Program-made: the position numbers and the translations under genes
DNA from: Gnetum montanum
Taxonomy: Eukaryota > Streptophyta > Gnetopsida > Gnetales > Gnetaceae
Direction of reading: 5' to 3'
DNA length: 64,000 bases
NCBI GenBank assembly: GCA_015680685.1
Contig: MNCI01010786.1
Location: 126,076 to 190,075, forward strand
Notes under the pieces: generated by a model
Told to the model about the DNA's origin: nothing
Databases searched by the model: none
What the model saw: the letters and a program-made list of their open reading frames with translations, nothing else
Part shown: positions 1-11,467 of the stretch, piece after piece
Layout: every line of letters starts with the position of its first letter
How positions within the stretch are numbered: the first letter of the stretch is position 1

Positions 1-2258
1 TTCCCTTGATCAATCATCCATTGAATGTCATCTTTTAAGGCTAGATAGTAATCCATATCATGACCACAAAGTTGGTGGTAGTCACAAAACTACTCCAGCC
101 TAAAATTCTTAGGAATTGGAGGCTCATTGGGCATAGCCAAGGAGGGGTTCCTAAGGAGTTTGCAATACCATTGATGCCTTTTGGTTGCATCCTTTGACAT
201 CTGCTTATGTTGGATGTACCTAGGCCCCAACAATTGCTTTAGAAGTTCTAAAGGCTTGATAAGCAGAGGCGTGTATTTGGAGTGATCTTTACGCTCAAAG
301 TTTGGTTTAGCTAGGGTTGACGCCTCTAGTGCTAATGTAGGGGATTGGGCGGTGTTGCTTGGGTTAGGCGCAGGGTTAGTTGACATTGTTGCTGCTTTCT
401 TGTTATTGTTGCTGTTGGGCTTAGCCTTGCTTACCACGGCGACCACTTTGGCCATTGCAGCTTTGCCCTTTTCTTTGTCCTTTTTAGTATGTGCATTTTT
501 ATACATGACATAGGCTGGGTCTTTACTGGCCTTGGCCGCATCTTAGATGCTTTTTTTCTAGGAAAAAGCTTGACTAAGGGAGCATGGGGCTAGGTAATAA
601 AACTTATATTTGATGAAATAATTCACCGCCCCCTTGAAGATGGCCAGTAAATGGGCCTCTGCAATAGGCTCACGGATCTCATTCAAGGTAGCGCTCCATT
701 GCTATATAAACCATTGCACTAACTCCAGTGGGTCTTGCTTAACATCCATCAACTGATCCAATGTGACTTCAGGCTTCAAGTTATACTTGAAGCGGGTCAT
801 GAACTAGGTCAGGAGCTCCTCTACTATTGAGATGGAGGAGCATGATAATGTGCGGTACCAATCCAAGGCTTTTCCTGTCAAAGACATAGCAAAGATGCAA
901 ATAATTGTGTGTGGCCATTATTGTAGAAACAAAGACTTAGATCTAAATGTAACTAAATGTGCATTAGGGTCGTCCTCCCCATTGTATTTTGTGAAGTGGG
1001 GGAGTGGCATCCCAGGGGGTAATGCAAGCATAGGAACCATCGGGCTGATGGGGTCATCATGGTAGAAGTCCATGACCTGTACCATGTCAGAACTGACAAC
1101 TTTAAGGAATTTAACCTCTTCAATAAGGTTTTGCATAAGTTGAAATGCTTGATCCAAACTTGAAGATGATGTAGATAGTTGTGGGGTTGTAGGGGAAACC
1201 ATCTTTGGTAGCGTAGCAAGGGCAGCGGCCTGGCTCACTAGGGGTGTTGTTGGGGCTACCCTTTTGAAGCGAGTCATCTATGAGGTCCACCACCCTATGG
1301 GTGATGCTGCTAGAGTAGTAGCCGTTGGTGGTGCTATGGGGTTAGCCATTTGTACAACCAATAGAATGGGCCATAGTCCCACACTTGGTTGTGACACCTG
1401 TGGGACTTGGTATGCTTGGTGGTAAGGGTACTATGATACCTGGTGGGGCTACAAAGTAGGGAGCAAAGTGGCTGGGGTCCATCATGTGGTTGGAACTGGA
1501 CATGCTACTAATGGTGAAATAGATGAAAATGATGAAATAGGAGCCAAGGCCCCAGGTAGTTGTGAAGTAGATGCGGTGTGTATGTACGGTAGCATAGATG
1601 TGACCAGTGTTTGATACGAGGATGGGACAGAATAGGGAGGGAAAGTGCTTGGGTACAAAACTGAGGGAGGCACATACTAATACGCTGAGGATGTAGGATG
1701 GATGCCCATGGATGATGAAAACATGGATTGAGGTAGATTCATGGTGATCACAAAGGGAGTTATCACAAAAAGAGGGTTTGACCTAAAGGTCGTGGTGGGA
1801 GGGATGGTTGCAAGGTAAGTCTAGCCACCACCCTCAGATTGGGAGTCCAGATCTTCCTGCCCATCCTAGAATGCTTCATCATAATGAGAGGTTGTATCCT
1901 GCTCCCTAGGCTTACTAACTCGTAGCAGCTGATCAAAGATCCACTAATACGTCTACGTCAAGGGGATGGCAACATCGAAGTTAGGGACAAACTCCCTCCC
2001 ATTCCAATAAAGGAACTCGAAACTACATTTGTGCTCAAGTTCTTGATGATCCAAGGGTAGATCTACTTGGATCTTTGCACAAATAAAGTTTTAATGCTTT
2101 GCATCTTGTGGCAAGGACTCGGGTGACAAATGTTGAATCCTAAGAGACTGGCGTGGAGTCAACACCGGGCTAGGTGCCCACTTAGCACCCATGGTGCTTT
2201 GGGCAGAGAAAGGAGCCTCAAGGCTCAAGGTAGAAATATCGGTGGTTGTTGGAATCAT
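1..2258 (-). pseudogene. Gag polyprotein, Tat/Ogre-like copy A, degenerate
   Basis: Gag forms the retrotransposon capsid. A nearly collinear reading of about 750 residues runs from an ATG at 2258 to the window edge, broken by many stops. Visible parts in order: a variable N-terminus; a Pro/Ser/Thr-rich stretch; the capsid core with PHFTKYNGEDDPNAHLVTF near 1000 and ALDWYRTL near 870; an Ala/Lys/Asn-rich basic region near 330-500; and a Cys/His segment CDYHQLCGHDMDYY near 60-90 resembling the Tat zinc-binding motif, with its last Cys changed to Tyr. Stops mostly stand where Gln or Trp codons are expected. The same gene in copy B starts at 60026. Too many stops to be functional. Confidence 0.85.
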
Positions 2259-2480
2259 CTTTGAGTGGTAAAGAAAAGATCACAAGCTAGAACCATGGAA
2301 ATCAATGGGAAATGGAAGGCTTTTCATCCTTCCAAGTTCCAAAGGAACCGTCGTTGCGACCAATCTACACCACACGATGCATAAACAACCACAAAAGTAT
2401 TTCACATTTATGCTAGTGTGTGACAGGGTATAGAGCATGTGCAAGACTACCTGTAGGATAGAGAAAAGGCACCGAAGGCC

Positions 2481-2500
2481 CTTCTTCTACTGCCAAAAAC
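2481..2500 (-). other. Primer-binding-site region, Tat/Ogre-like copy A
   Basis: Immediately inside the LTR end (TGTAGCGAC on the plus strand) the minus strand reads GTTTTTGGCAGTAGAAGAAG. Copy B has GTTTTCTGGCACTATATGTG at the same place. The TGGC core is where a tRNA 3' end would pair, but I cannot assign the tRNA. Confidence 0.5.
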
Positions 2501-3117
2501 TGTAGCGACCAAAAATGTCAGTGGTTGGAACACCGAGAGGTTGTTAGGTGAATAGTTTAACCCTAGATCTATGCGAGGGCCATGCTAGAGAAGATGGAAA
2601 TAGGGCACCCTGAATGGTTTAGTCGATTAGATAGGGACTTAACCAGTGTATCTTAACCTTACGTAAACGTTCATTCCAAAAGAGAAATGTGCAAGATAAA
2701 TTGATGATTAATAAATGCAAAACAACGATTTTAATGAGAAGATAGAAAAATGAACTTGGTTGAGAAAATGCACTACCCCAAAGTCACGGATTTTATTCTT
2801 TTCCTTATTTGAAAAGGATGTATAATAGGTTATGTAATGCCGGAGAGACACTACTTACACCGAGCAATATAGTTATAGTTCTTCTGCTCACTGATTAGTT
2901 CGCTAGGATGTCAAAATGCTTGACTCACAAAGGGATGCTTGGAGCCAACCAGAGAGCTCAAATATAACTAGAATGCTCAAGAAAAATGCCAACTACACCT
3001 TATAAAAGCTAACTCAAAATCCAACCAACCAACATGAAAAGCCAACAAGCTATCTACTCTTGCTAATGCCAAAAGCGTCAACACAAATGCCAACCCTTTG
3101 AGTGTTGTCTACCGAGG

Positions 3118-3126
3118 TATTTATAG
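3118..3126 (-). promoter_or_regulatory. LTR TATA box, copy A
   Basis: Plus-strand TATTTATAG reads CTATAAATA on the minus strand, in the direction of element transcription. The same box is at the matching place in both LTRs of copy B (44493-44501 and 61139-61147). Everything right of it would be U3, which contains the palindrome array. Confidence 0.7.
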
Positions 3127-3534
3127 GGCCAGGAGTACGAGAAAAATATGGTCTAGATGACACATGTCCTACACCCCACAAGATGCTGACGTGTCGATAC
3201 TGTGTAGGTGTGCAATACTGGATGTGAACTTTGCTACGTTGTGACTATACCATCGGAACTGCACACATCAAGATCCAGTGTGCTAATAGCACAAGTAAAA
3301 TGGAGGTTATGCTTTAGAACTACATCTTCCCTACCTTCACGAGCAGGGTCAAGCATAGGAACAATGTTTTGGGAGCTGACAAGGGGGCATGCAAAATAAA
3401 GTGGAACTACTAATTCCACCAGGGAGATGCCAGAGTGAGGAAGATTATTGTCACCAAGTTCTAGAGCTTCTAGAAGATGTCTTGCTACTTTTGTACTATT
3501 CTTTCACTACTCACACTGTTAAACACATTGGGGT

Positions 3535-4075
3535 AGCATAAGTGGCTACTTGCTACACTATGTAGCGTAGCATAGCGTAGCCACTAGTATTGACTGAAAT
3601 TTGCATTGGAGCCATACAACATTTGTTTGTAACTTTTGTCTTTTATGTAGGAGAGCTTTTTAACTCATGAAACTCATGTTTGAAACATTCGCCACTTTTG
3701 CATAATTGCTATGCTGTGCTACGCTATGTAGCATAGCACAGCGTAGCAGCTAGTGTATCCTACTTCCTTGTTTAATTCGCCAATTTCTAGCAAGAAACTT
3801 TGCTCGAGACTTTTGGATCAAGTGGGGCAAGAAGTTTTGGAGGCTGAAGTCTTGTCAAGGTGTCGCTTTCTTATTGGAATCACTTGACAAGATGGAACTT
3901 TCCTCTTTTCTTTTTCTATGTTGTGCTATGCTACATAGCGTAGCATAGCATAGCACCTTGCATCAACTGAATCCTGCCTTGTCTTCACAATTACTTTGTT
4001 ACTTCGCACTTGAACACTTAAGCAACTATTTTTTCAAGGCTTGCTATGCTGCATAGCATAGCATAGCGTAGCATA
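3535..4075. repeat. GCTA/TAGC palindrome clusters in the Tat LTR U3
   Basis: At least four clusters of short words of the type TGCTACGCTATGTAGC and GCATAGCATAGCGTAGC occur near 3540, 3715, 3920 and 4045. Left arms (GCTAYGCTA) are followed at once by right arms (TAGCRTAGC), so each cluster can fold into a hairpin. Copy B's LTRs carry comparable clusters at 44690-45425 and 61350-62095. The repeat words are conserved while intervening sequence drifts. Confidence 0.85.
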
Positions 4076-4351
4076 ATTCTTCACTAAAAAACTTGTTGAA
4101 CTATTTTTCTCATCCCAAACACTTTCGACAACTCCTAGCTTGGTTTCTACATACATTGTTAGCCAGGTCGATTGTCTAGTTGAGAGGGCTAGAGAGTCTA
4201 GCAAGCCTATCAACCTTGGAGGTAGAAAACTTGCCGGACTGGACAGTGTACCCTGAGCATGAACCATCATGATGCTACACTTATGGAAATCCTTGCCTAA
4301 ATTCCAAGACTCTGCTGAAGCGTGAGAGTCCTAAAATTTTATGGTGTTTTA

Positions 4352-5880
4352 GACCACATTCTCAGTTTCCTTTCCATCTACCATTGTAAGATCAAACTCT
4401 TACAAGATCACCAAATACCATATGACATGGGAGCTCACTGTCGACTTATTCATGAGGAAGTGAATGGCACTATGATTAATGTGCACAAACACCTTATATT
4501 CAAGAACATAGTTCTTAAACTTTTCTAAAGTGTGATTTGGCTTGTGCAATGGATATAATAAGGACATTTCTGATCATCCAATTGCATAAGCACAACTCCC
4601 AAGGCATAGTTTGATGCATCTATCATGATGTAAAATGGATAGGAAAAATCAGGTGCTCATAGAATTGGAGTTTCTACAAGCTTCTCCTTAAGCTATTGGA
4701 ACACCTTTTCACATTTCCTAGTTCATATAAATAAAACATCTTTCTTTATGAGCTTGACTTATAGTTTAGTAATCTCAAAACAATTCTCTATGAATAGCTA
4801 GTAGTAGCAAGTGTTTCCAAGGAATGGCTGGACATCTTTAATGGTTTTTGACTAGTAGGTTATTTCTAGGATGACATAATCTTTTCAAGATCCACCTCAA
4901 TCCCTACTTGTAAGATTCTATGCCCCAACACAATGCCCTCTTGGACCATCAAATGGCTTTTTTTCCAATTAAGCCAAACATTAGTCTCCACACACCTTTT
5001 AAGTACTTACTCAAGGTGGTCTAGGGCTTGCTCAAATGTAGTGCCATAGATGGAGAAGTTATCCATGAAGACTTCCACCCTACTACCAATCTACTTATGA
5101 GAAATACTTAGGACAAGGCATTGGAATGTTATAAGGGCATTGCAAAGACCAAAAGGCATCTTTTTATATATAAAAGTCCCTAAGGGACTTGTGAATGTTG
5201 TTTTTTCCTAATTCTCTAGCATAATATAAATCTGATTATAGCCACTATAATCATCTGGAAATCTATAATAGTAAGAAAACCTGGTCCACAAATGGTAACG
5301 TGAAATGATCTTTGCAGGTTATTATGTTCAATAGCCTAAAATCAATATAGAATTTTCACTTGCCATCTTTCTTTGACATAATTACAAGTGGGCTAACCCA
5401 CTCACTATCCACAATTGGATAGATGAACCCCACCTTTAGAAGCTATTCAATTTCCTCTTTGATGATATGCTTCAATTTGGTATTTGACTACTACTATGAC
5501 TATCTCTTTGGCTTGATGGAAGGATCAATATAGATGCAATGTTGGCATATCCTAGGATTAATCCCAATGAGTTTAGGATATGTCCAGGCAAAGGCTATTG
5601 GCCATTTGTTAATCACATTTAGCAGCTTCTCTTTCTATTTAGGAGTAAGATTGGCATTGATTATTACTAGCTTGTCATTTTTCAAGAATGCATACTCCAT
5701 GCCAACAAGTAGAGTTTTTAACTCTAAGGGCTCCAATTTAATATTTTCAAGGATTTTCAACTCTCCCTAATAAGTTTCATCAAGTTCATCATCAAAGAGT
5801 TGGCCATAAACTTACTCTAGTTCATCCATGCCTTCAACACAAGCACCCATTAAGCTCTTAGTTGGTTCTATGCAAAGTAT
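4352..5880 (-). pseudogene. Reverse transcriptase and RNase H remnant, Athila-like
   Basis: Minus-strand translation gives recognisable RT pieces in order. First comes the fingers segment near 5340-5400 (SKKDGKWKFYIDFRLLN), then the catalytic-site strand near 5056-5085 read as VFMDNFSIYG, where the usual second Asp of xxDD is Asn. Next is LNWKKSHLMVQEGIVLGH near 4930-4980. The RNase H end (ENVV) lies next to 4352, where copy A's LTR cuts it. Many stops and frame changes are present. The altered catalytic Asp and the truncation make it non-functional. Confidence 0.75.
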
Positions 5881-7367
5881 GTTGCTTTCAAGATCAACTA
5901 TTAACCACTAGGTTCCCTCTTGTTTTGTGGTTGTTATGTATAGGCACCTCTAGATTTTAGATTCATCTACACACTATCTATATACTTTAATTGATATGCT
6001 TTGGATAGAGCATAACTTCTGCATATAGTTACACCCTGTATCACTATACATGATGCATGGAACTCTCTTCTTCTTGATCTTTCTGAATGCATTTTCCTTG
6101 GAAATTTTTAGGAAAAGATCTATGATGCACACTTGCACATAAATAGATAGTGGTCATAATATCCTCCACTAGTCCCAAGAAAATAGTGATGGAGTGAACT
6201 ATCAATTCTAAACAAATGTTGCTCTTCTTAAGAGGAGGAAGGTTCTAGGCTTTGTACATGTCATGAGAAATCAAATTGATACCAAAACCTAAATTAAAAA
6301 GAGCCTTTCATGGCTCATTCTTAGCAATCTACAAGTAGATAAAGGAACTTCTAGGATCAAATATTTACCTAAGAAGATTGCCAACCTTGATCCAATTAAA
6401 TATAACATGGGTTAACATGATTGTGTAGATCTTGGGATGCATTTGGTTTAAGGATTATCAAAGGGAATAGATGTAGACGATGAAGGAGATACAGGGTGAC
6501 CAGTCGCATGAGTTGGTAAGGGCTTTATAGGGCTATGAGTTTAGAAAAATGGTCTTTTATGGGATCTCATTTCCAAACCACTCAGCTAAGGGGCTAGTTG
6601 TAAGTTAATAGCCTTGGTAGCATTATGTTGATGTAGTTGTGTAGGAATTTCACCTTACATAGATGGAGTAGGTAGTAATTAGGTTGAGGGTGGAGGGACA
6701 TGTGTAGAAGGATGAGAAGGATACTTATGAAATGGGGAATCCTCTTTGGGAGATGGAGAATGAGCTCTATAGTACTCTAAAGGGTAGTAGTGATGCAAAA
6801 AAGAAGTGTGACTGGAAAAGTCATGTGGAGACATGGATTTCTAAACATAGTACCCATATGGATTTGGCTTCCTATAAGGGTACTACTACCTTGGTGATAG
6901 CATACTCCATGATTGTGGATGCCACCACTACTAATACTACTTATATGCTTTTGGTGCAGCTCCACTTGGATAATAAGCTTATTGTTGGTGGAATTGCCTG
7001 AGATTGCCTTGAGGATAAGGTAATCTTCTAGGTGCTTACCTTCTTGCTAGCCTAGGATTTAGAGAGTACACCCCAGATTCCTGCAAGTGTGACACAATAA
7101 GGAAACATTCCTTAAGATGTTCATATTAGTAGATGCCACATCCATCATCATCATCTGATTCTAACTCCACAACCTCTTTGACTGTAGCAAGTTTGCCCTT
7201 ATCCTTTTAGTAGGCACATTTAGCTTCCTTCCTTCTCCTACAGTCATCATTACTACCTTCCTCTTTCGATTTCTCTACAATATTTAGAGATATTTGGAAT
7301 TTTCATCCAAATATTTTCACATTTTATCCACCTTAGCTGAAATTTCAAAAATAGATTTTTAAATTGA
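5881..7367 (-). pseudogene. Gag C-terminus and aspartic protease remnant, Athila-like
   Basis: Immediately left of the family 3 insertion, the minus strand continues Gag (EISAKVDKM near 7330, then an acidic stretch and GCGIYXYEHLKECF near 7115-7150, which parallels GCEICQYDHPKGCF in family 3). Protease follows at about 6150-6345: ALFNLGFGINLIS stands where family 3 has LLDLGAAVNLIS, so the catalytic Asp is Asn here. LPPLKKSNI and LGLVEDIMTT follow. Between protease and RT (about 5520-6150) the reading is too eroded to place domains. Confidence 0.65.
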
Positions 7368-7372
7368 CAAGG

Positions 7373-8183
7373 TGATGGGACGCGATATCACGTATGCGAT
7401 ATTGTGTCTTCCCCTACGATATCGTGTACGCGATATCGCAGTGCGTTGTCAAATCTATAAATAAGAGGTGGCTCTCCCTTGTTTCTAATTCTAGGCCTAG
7501 ACTGTAGCGAAACTTTGGTAGTTTGATCCCTCCAGAGATAGAATATTTTCCATGTGCCCGCAATAGGAGCTCTAAAGTAAATGGATCTTTATTTGAGCAA
7601 ATATTGTACCTGAACACATGTTTGTGTATGGTAGTAAAGACGAACTTTTTGGATAAACCTTGTAGTGCATGGGATAGGCTAAATAGGACTTTATTTATTG
7701 TTATTTACTATTTATCATTTAAATGCTTTATTAGTAATTAAATCTCTCTCAACCCTTCTCTGCTAGTTAAGTGCCTCAGTACGACCACTTCGATCACGTG
7801 TGTTACGCTTAGTGATCCCAGCAACGACTAGCATTTGGTAACCAAGATTGCATTGGTTTAGGGTGTGAATGGTAAGTGGGAATGGATGCTAATGCTAGGT
7901 TAATTAAGAATTAGTTAGTTAGTTAAAGTTATTTAATTAATCTCTTCACCCTTCAGCTTGTCAGCATAGGAGATAGAAACCGAAAAGACATAAAAATCAT
8001 ATACCTCAAACTTACTTAACCATACAACCATGACAAATACAAGTAAGTCTAGGAAGACAACAAATAATTAACCTTAAGCCTTCCATGAGGCATGTAGGCA
8101 CTTAGTCTGCGAAGTTCAACTGGATCGTGCGTGTAACGCTCATATTTGTATGGTTGAGTGTAGGGGTACCTCCCCACTCATCA
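7373..8183 (+). repeat. 5' LTR, family 3 copy 1 (811 bp)
   Basis: Bounded by TSD CAAGG on the left and the PBS on the right, with TGATGGGA...ACTCATCA ends. The first 70 bases hold CGATATCG/GTACGC palindromes. A TATA box CTATAAATA lies at 7455-7463. The 3' partner is at 13548-14378. Confidence 0.9.
7455..7463 (+). promoter_or_regulatory. LTR TATA box, family 3 copy 1
   Basis: CTATAAATA followed by AGAGG just after the palindromic block. The same box is at 13650-13658, 25293-25301 and 36295-36303 in the other family 3 LTRs, so it is a conserved promoter element. Confidence 0.7.
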
Positions 8184-8184
8184 T

Positions 8185-8202
8185 TGGCACCATTATTGGG
8201 GA
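8185..8202 (+). other. PBS for tRNA-Asp, degraded
   Basis: TGGCACCATTATTGGGGA starts one base after the LTR end. It differs by transitions from the PBS expected for plant tRNA-Asp(GUC), whose complement is TGGCGCCGTTGCCGGGGA. The sister copy at 26022 is nearer to that consensus. Confidence 0.8.
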
Positions 8203-8325
8203 CTAAGTGTTTGTGCTCTAAGTAGAACATAGGAAATCACTCACATCGTTGGGAGCCTAAATGAACCTTAGGGTTAATTAAACAAAAATTTATATAACGG
8301 TTAATTAGCACATCGATAAAACACA

Positions 8326-10900
8326 ATGTCTTCTTCTTCTTCTCACAAGAGCATTACACCACCTAGGGATCATACTAGAAACAGTCGGCAGTCTAAAACA
8401 CATAACAAAAATTAGCTAGTTCCTCAACAATATAGGGTGGTATATACTCATCTCAATGAGTATATACCCAATTTTACTTTTATCCTCCATCAAGATGAAT
8501 AGATGCGCTGGAGAGACTTGCCAGGTAACATAGTGTTACCTCCAGATCATGCAATCCCCAACATGCTCCTCCGTGCTCTAGCATAGATAGGCATGACATA
8601 GCTATACACTGAATATGTTGCGGAAGATTTTGACATAAGGGATTACCATCCCATAGCTGCACAATGTTTAAGGGAATCAAGGTAGGAGAGCCACCATAGA
8701 TTATTGAAGGGCAAAGGGATCCCACAAGCCCTAAGCGAAATTAGAGATGGTGAACCACTTATAACGGGTTCTCTATCAAAAGATGTTCCCCCTCCTAACA
8801 ATAGTGAGGAGGTGGGGTATCAAAACCTACGCTCCACAATACACACCCCTAGTTCTGATCCCCGTGAACACCAATTGTTCATTGAGGGAACAACAAAACA
8901 TGACAAGGATGGGCACTTAGATCGTCATCACGATCGAGGCCGAAGCCATAGAAGAGAAGGTAAGAAACATCATCATGGTGATGGTTCTCCTTCTTCTTCC
9001 TCTTCATCACATCACTCACCCTCTCCTTCCACATTAGGGTGCATTCATCAAGAGCATAACGGAAAAGATAAGGATAAGTGAAATGAGAGACCTCGACAAG
9101 AGAGTCGAGAGAGAGGATGAGGGTAGTAAAGAGAATCAAGGCATGAATGAAGGGAAAGTAGGGAACAACGTAGACATCATAGACTTTATGAAAGAGATGA
9201 TCATGATGAACCCCTACTTGCCACCTAAAGCATGCTAGCTATTACAGAGGTTGTGAGAATTCCAACAAGGCATCAAAAAGATAGCCAGATCAAGCGCTTA
9301 GACATGAATAACATCCCATGATTTGAAGGGAGATACAACGTGGATCCACAAAATTATTTACAGGCATTCCATGATGCTTGCACCTTGAAAAACATAGAAA
9401 ATGAGTGGCAAAAACTAAAGTTGTTTCCCAAGACACTCAAAAAGAAAGCAGATAGTTGGTACCAGTCCTTAGAACTGGAAACCATTAGGATGTGGAGTAC
9501 GATGTTAGAACTCTTCAATGATAAATATCAAATGTACTCCAGAGTGTTTAATTTGCGTAAGCAGATCCAAAGATGGAAGCAAGGTACTCATGAACCCTTG
9601 GATGCTACCATGGGCCGCTACTATGCATTGCTACATTGTTGCCCAGGCCATGGTTAACTTCTCCATCTCGTAGATGGGCTAAGGTATGAAACTAGGAGAA
9701 ACCTTGGGACTTATGCCCAAGAGAGACTATTAGAACTTAGATCCCATGAAATTCATCACTTGTTGGAAAAAGTAGCCAAAGAAGAAGGGGAGTTACGAAA
9801 AAGGGAAAGTGCAAAAGAATATAACCATGATCCCTCCCTCTGAAAGAAGGGAGTGAGATTTTTCGATGAAGAGGATGAGTCACCACTCGAAGAGTTGGTG
9901 AATAGAAAAACCTTTCCGCTTCAAAAGCTAACAACGGAAGTATCGGCTAAGGTAGATGAAGTATGGAGCTCCTTAGACAATAAAATTGAAACTATCCTAC
10001 AGATTGTAGAGGAGTCTAAGGAGGAACGAAGTAGTGACAAGGACAAAAAAAGTGGAGAGATTTAGGCCCTGCACGTGACAAGGGTAAGGGGAAAATAACC
10101 ATCTCCGATGAAGTTGTAGATTCGGACACAGATGATGATGGTGGATGTGAGATCTTCCAATATGACCATCCCAAGGGATGTTGTCCAATCATCTCACATA
10201 TACAAGAGTCTAGGGTGTATGCATTCAACCCGAGACTTAACAGATGGTAGACACCCCAAAGGTTACCTTATCCCCAAGGTAACCCAAGATAGTTCCACCA
10301 ACCATTAACCTACTATCCAAGTGGAACTCCACCAAAATCCATCAAGCATCATCAACAGTGGAAATACCCATAGTCATGGGGGATGCCATCGCTGAAACAA
10401 CAATACCCTTACTGACAACTCGATCCTTATGGATACTACGTGCAGTAGCTAATTTCTCAAAGTGACTCCATGGATCACACAACTCCCCAACATCACTACC
10501 AAGTTTGAGCGTAGTTTAGAAGGACACCTTATCCTCCAGGAGATGCTTCACATCCATACCATCCTCCAAATCCATCTGCACCTCTTCCGTCGGTAGCTCC
10601 ACTACCTCCTGCTCCAATAATGCAAGGGGAACTCCCCACTCAACCGCAGCAATGTAACCCTACGAGAGCCGTAACCATTTAACCCATTGCTAGTTCTGAC
10701 AACTACAAAAAGAGAAGACCTTTCTTCAGAACCAAAAGCCCAAACAAGCTCTCACAACCACAAGAGGTTGAGTCTATGATCACTCCTCCAACACATAAGG
10801 CTTCGGAGCTCCCTTCAAACCAATACCAGAGCTCAACGCATACAGTTATGTTAACACATACCATAACTGACTAGATAAAGGTAGGCCACCTTTCCAGGAA
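8326..10900 (+). pseudogene. Gag, family 3 copy 1, degenerate
   Basis: Starts with the ATG of MSSSSSHKS and reads collinearly with the better copy at 26166. Parts in order: N-terminal domain with YTHLNEYIPNFTFILHQDE (about 8440-8500); an Arg/Ser/His-rich basic region with a poly-Ser run (8930-9010); the capsid core with DPQNYLQAFHDACTL (about 9341-9390), ADSWYQSLELE and LFNDKYQMYS (to about 9540); a C-terminal helical stretch (9853-10065); a Cys/His segment near 10140-10185; and a Pro/Gln-rich tail (10230-10660). It is broken by many stops, mostly at expected Gln, Trp or Arg codons. The Athila-like element's Gag aligns along the whole N-terminus, so the two share ancestry. Confidence 0.8.
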
Positions 10901-11467
10901 ACTATTTGACCCTAGAAGTCCCTTAATCTACCTCCAAGTCACCGAGAATGAACCTCATAAGGCTCTTCTTGACTTAGGTGCTGCAGTCAACTTAATATCA
11001 TGAGAAATGTATCAAGCTTGGAACCTGCCCCAACTCAAGAAAAAAAATATTTAACTAGAGCTGGCTGACTAGTCCATCACCATTCCCTTGGGATTGATGG
11101 AGGACATCATTACCACTGTGTGTGGTTGGTCATACCCAGCTGATTTCCTAGTGATAGAAGTCAACAACAACGAAGGGGACTTCCCAATTATAATGGGAAG
11201 CACATGGCTAAGTGCAATAGATGCATGCCTAGGAATTCATGATCTTTCCTTGGAAATATCTAAGGTAAAAATTTATGGAAAGATCGAGAAGAAGAAAGTT
11301 TCGTGCATCACATACAGTGACTCATCAGGTGATGACATGGAGAAATGCTCTGCATCTCCTCCATGCAACAGGTGTGCCCTAGAAACTTTGAGACAAAGAT
11401 GCTTGTATGTAGCAACCACACAACAAGTGGACACCTTATGGTTGATAGCTAGTCGAAAGAGCAACTG
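10901..11467 (+). pseudogene. Retroviral-type aspartic protease, family 3 copy 1
   Basis: This aspartic protease would mature Gag. LLDLGAAVNLI near 10970 keeps the catalytic Asp in a D-L-G-A context. Stops follow at 11001 and in the next 70 bases, then an open stretch from 11088 holds GLMEDIITTVCGWSYPADF and the second conserved region IIMGSTWLSAIDACLGIHD near 11190-11240. The C-terminus ends at 11467. It is the last coding sequence in the element; no RT follows. Broken in its first half. Confidence 0.75.

Larger units (their letters stand above)
1..4351 (-). mobile_element. Tat/Ogre-like Ty3/Gypsy LTR retrotransposon, copy A (5' part only)
   Basis: The element reads right to left: 5' LTR at 2501-4351, PBS region, then gag running off the left window edge. 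It is the same family as the complete copy at 43784-62372, with matching LTR ends, Gag and LTR palindromes. Its right edge is where similarity to copy B's LTR ends, in a degraded terminal dinucleotide (TA for CA). Beyond it the RNase H of an Athila-like element begins abruptly, so copy A landed in that element. The TSD partner lies outside the window; the adjacent five bases are GACCA. Whether copy A carries the antisense gene seen in copy B cannot be known here. Confidence 0.85.
2501..4351 (-). repeat. 5' LTR, Tat/Ogre-like copy A (1851 bp)
   Basis: The left edge is TGTAGCGAC, identical to the left edge of copy B's 3' LTR (43784). The right edge, TGGTGTTTTA, aligns with GGGTGTTTCA ending copy B's LTRs. 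In element orientation the LTR runs TG(A)...GTCGCTACA. It contains a TATA box at 3118-3126 and a palindrome-rich half at 3535-4075. It is slightly shorter than copy B's LTRs (1911 and 1943 bp). Confidence 0.85.

Noticed and set aside
832-1065. Plus-strand open frame in the Tat copy A gag region
   Set aside because: The minus strand carries the conserved Gag core here, and the same plus frame recurs at 58510-58809 only because both copies share Gag. It is a shadow frame.
7414-7741. Open frames on both strands within family 3 LTRs (also at 13609-13936)
   Set aside because: They lie wholly in LTR sequence, recur only because the LTR recurs, and show no protein motif.
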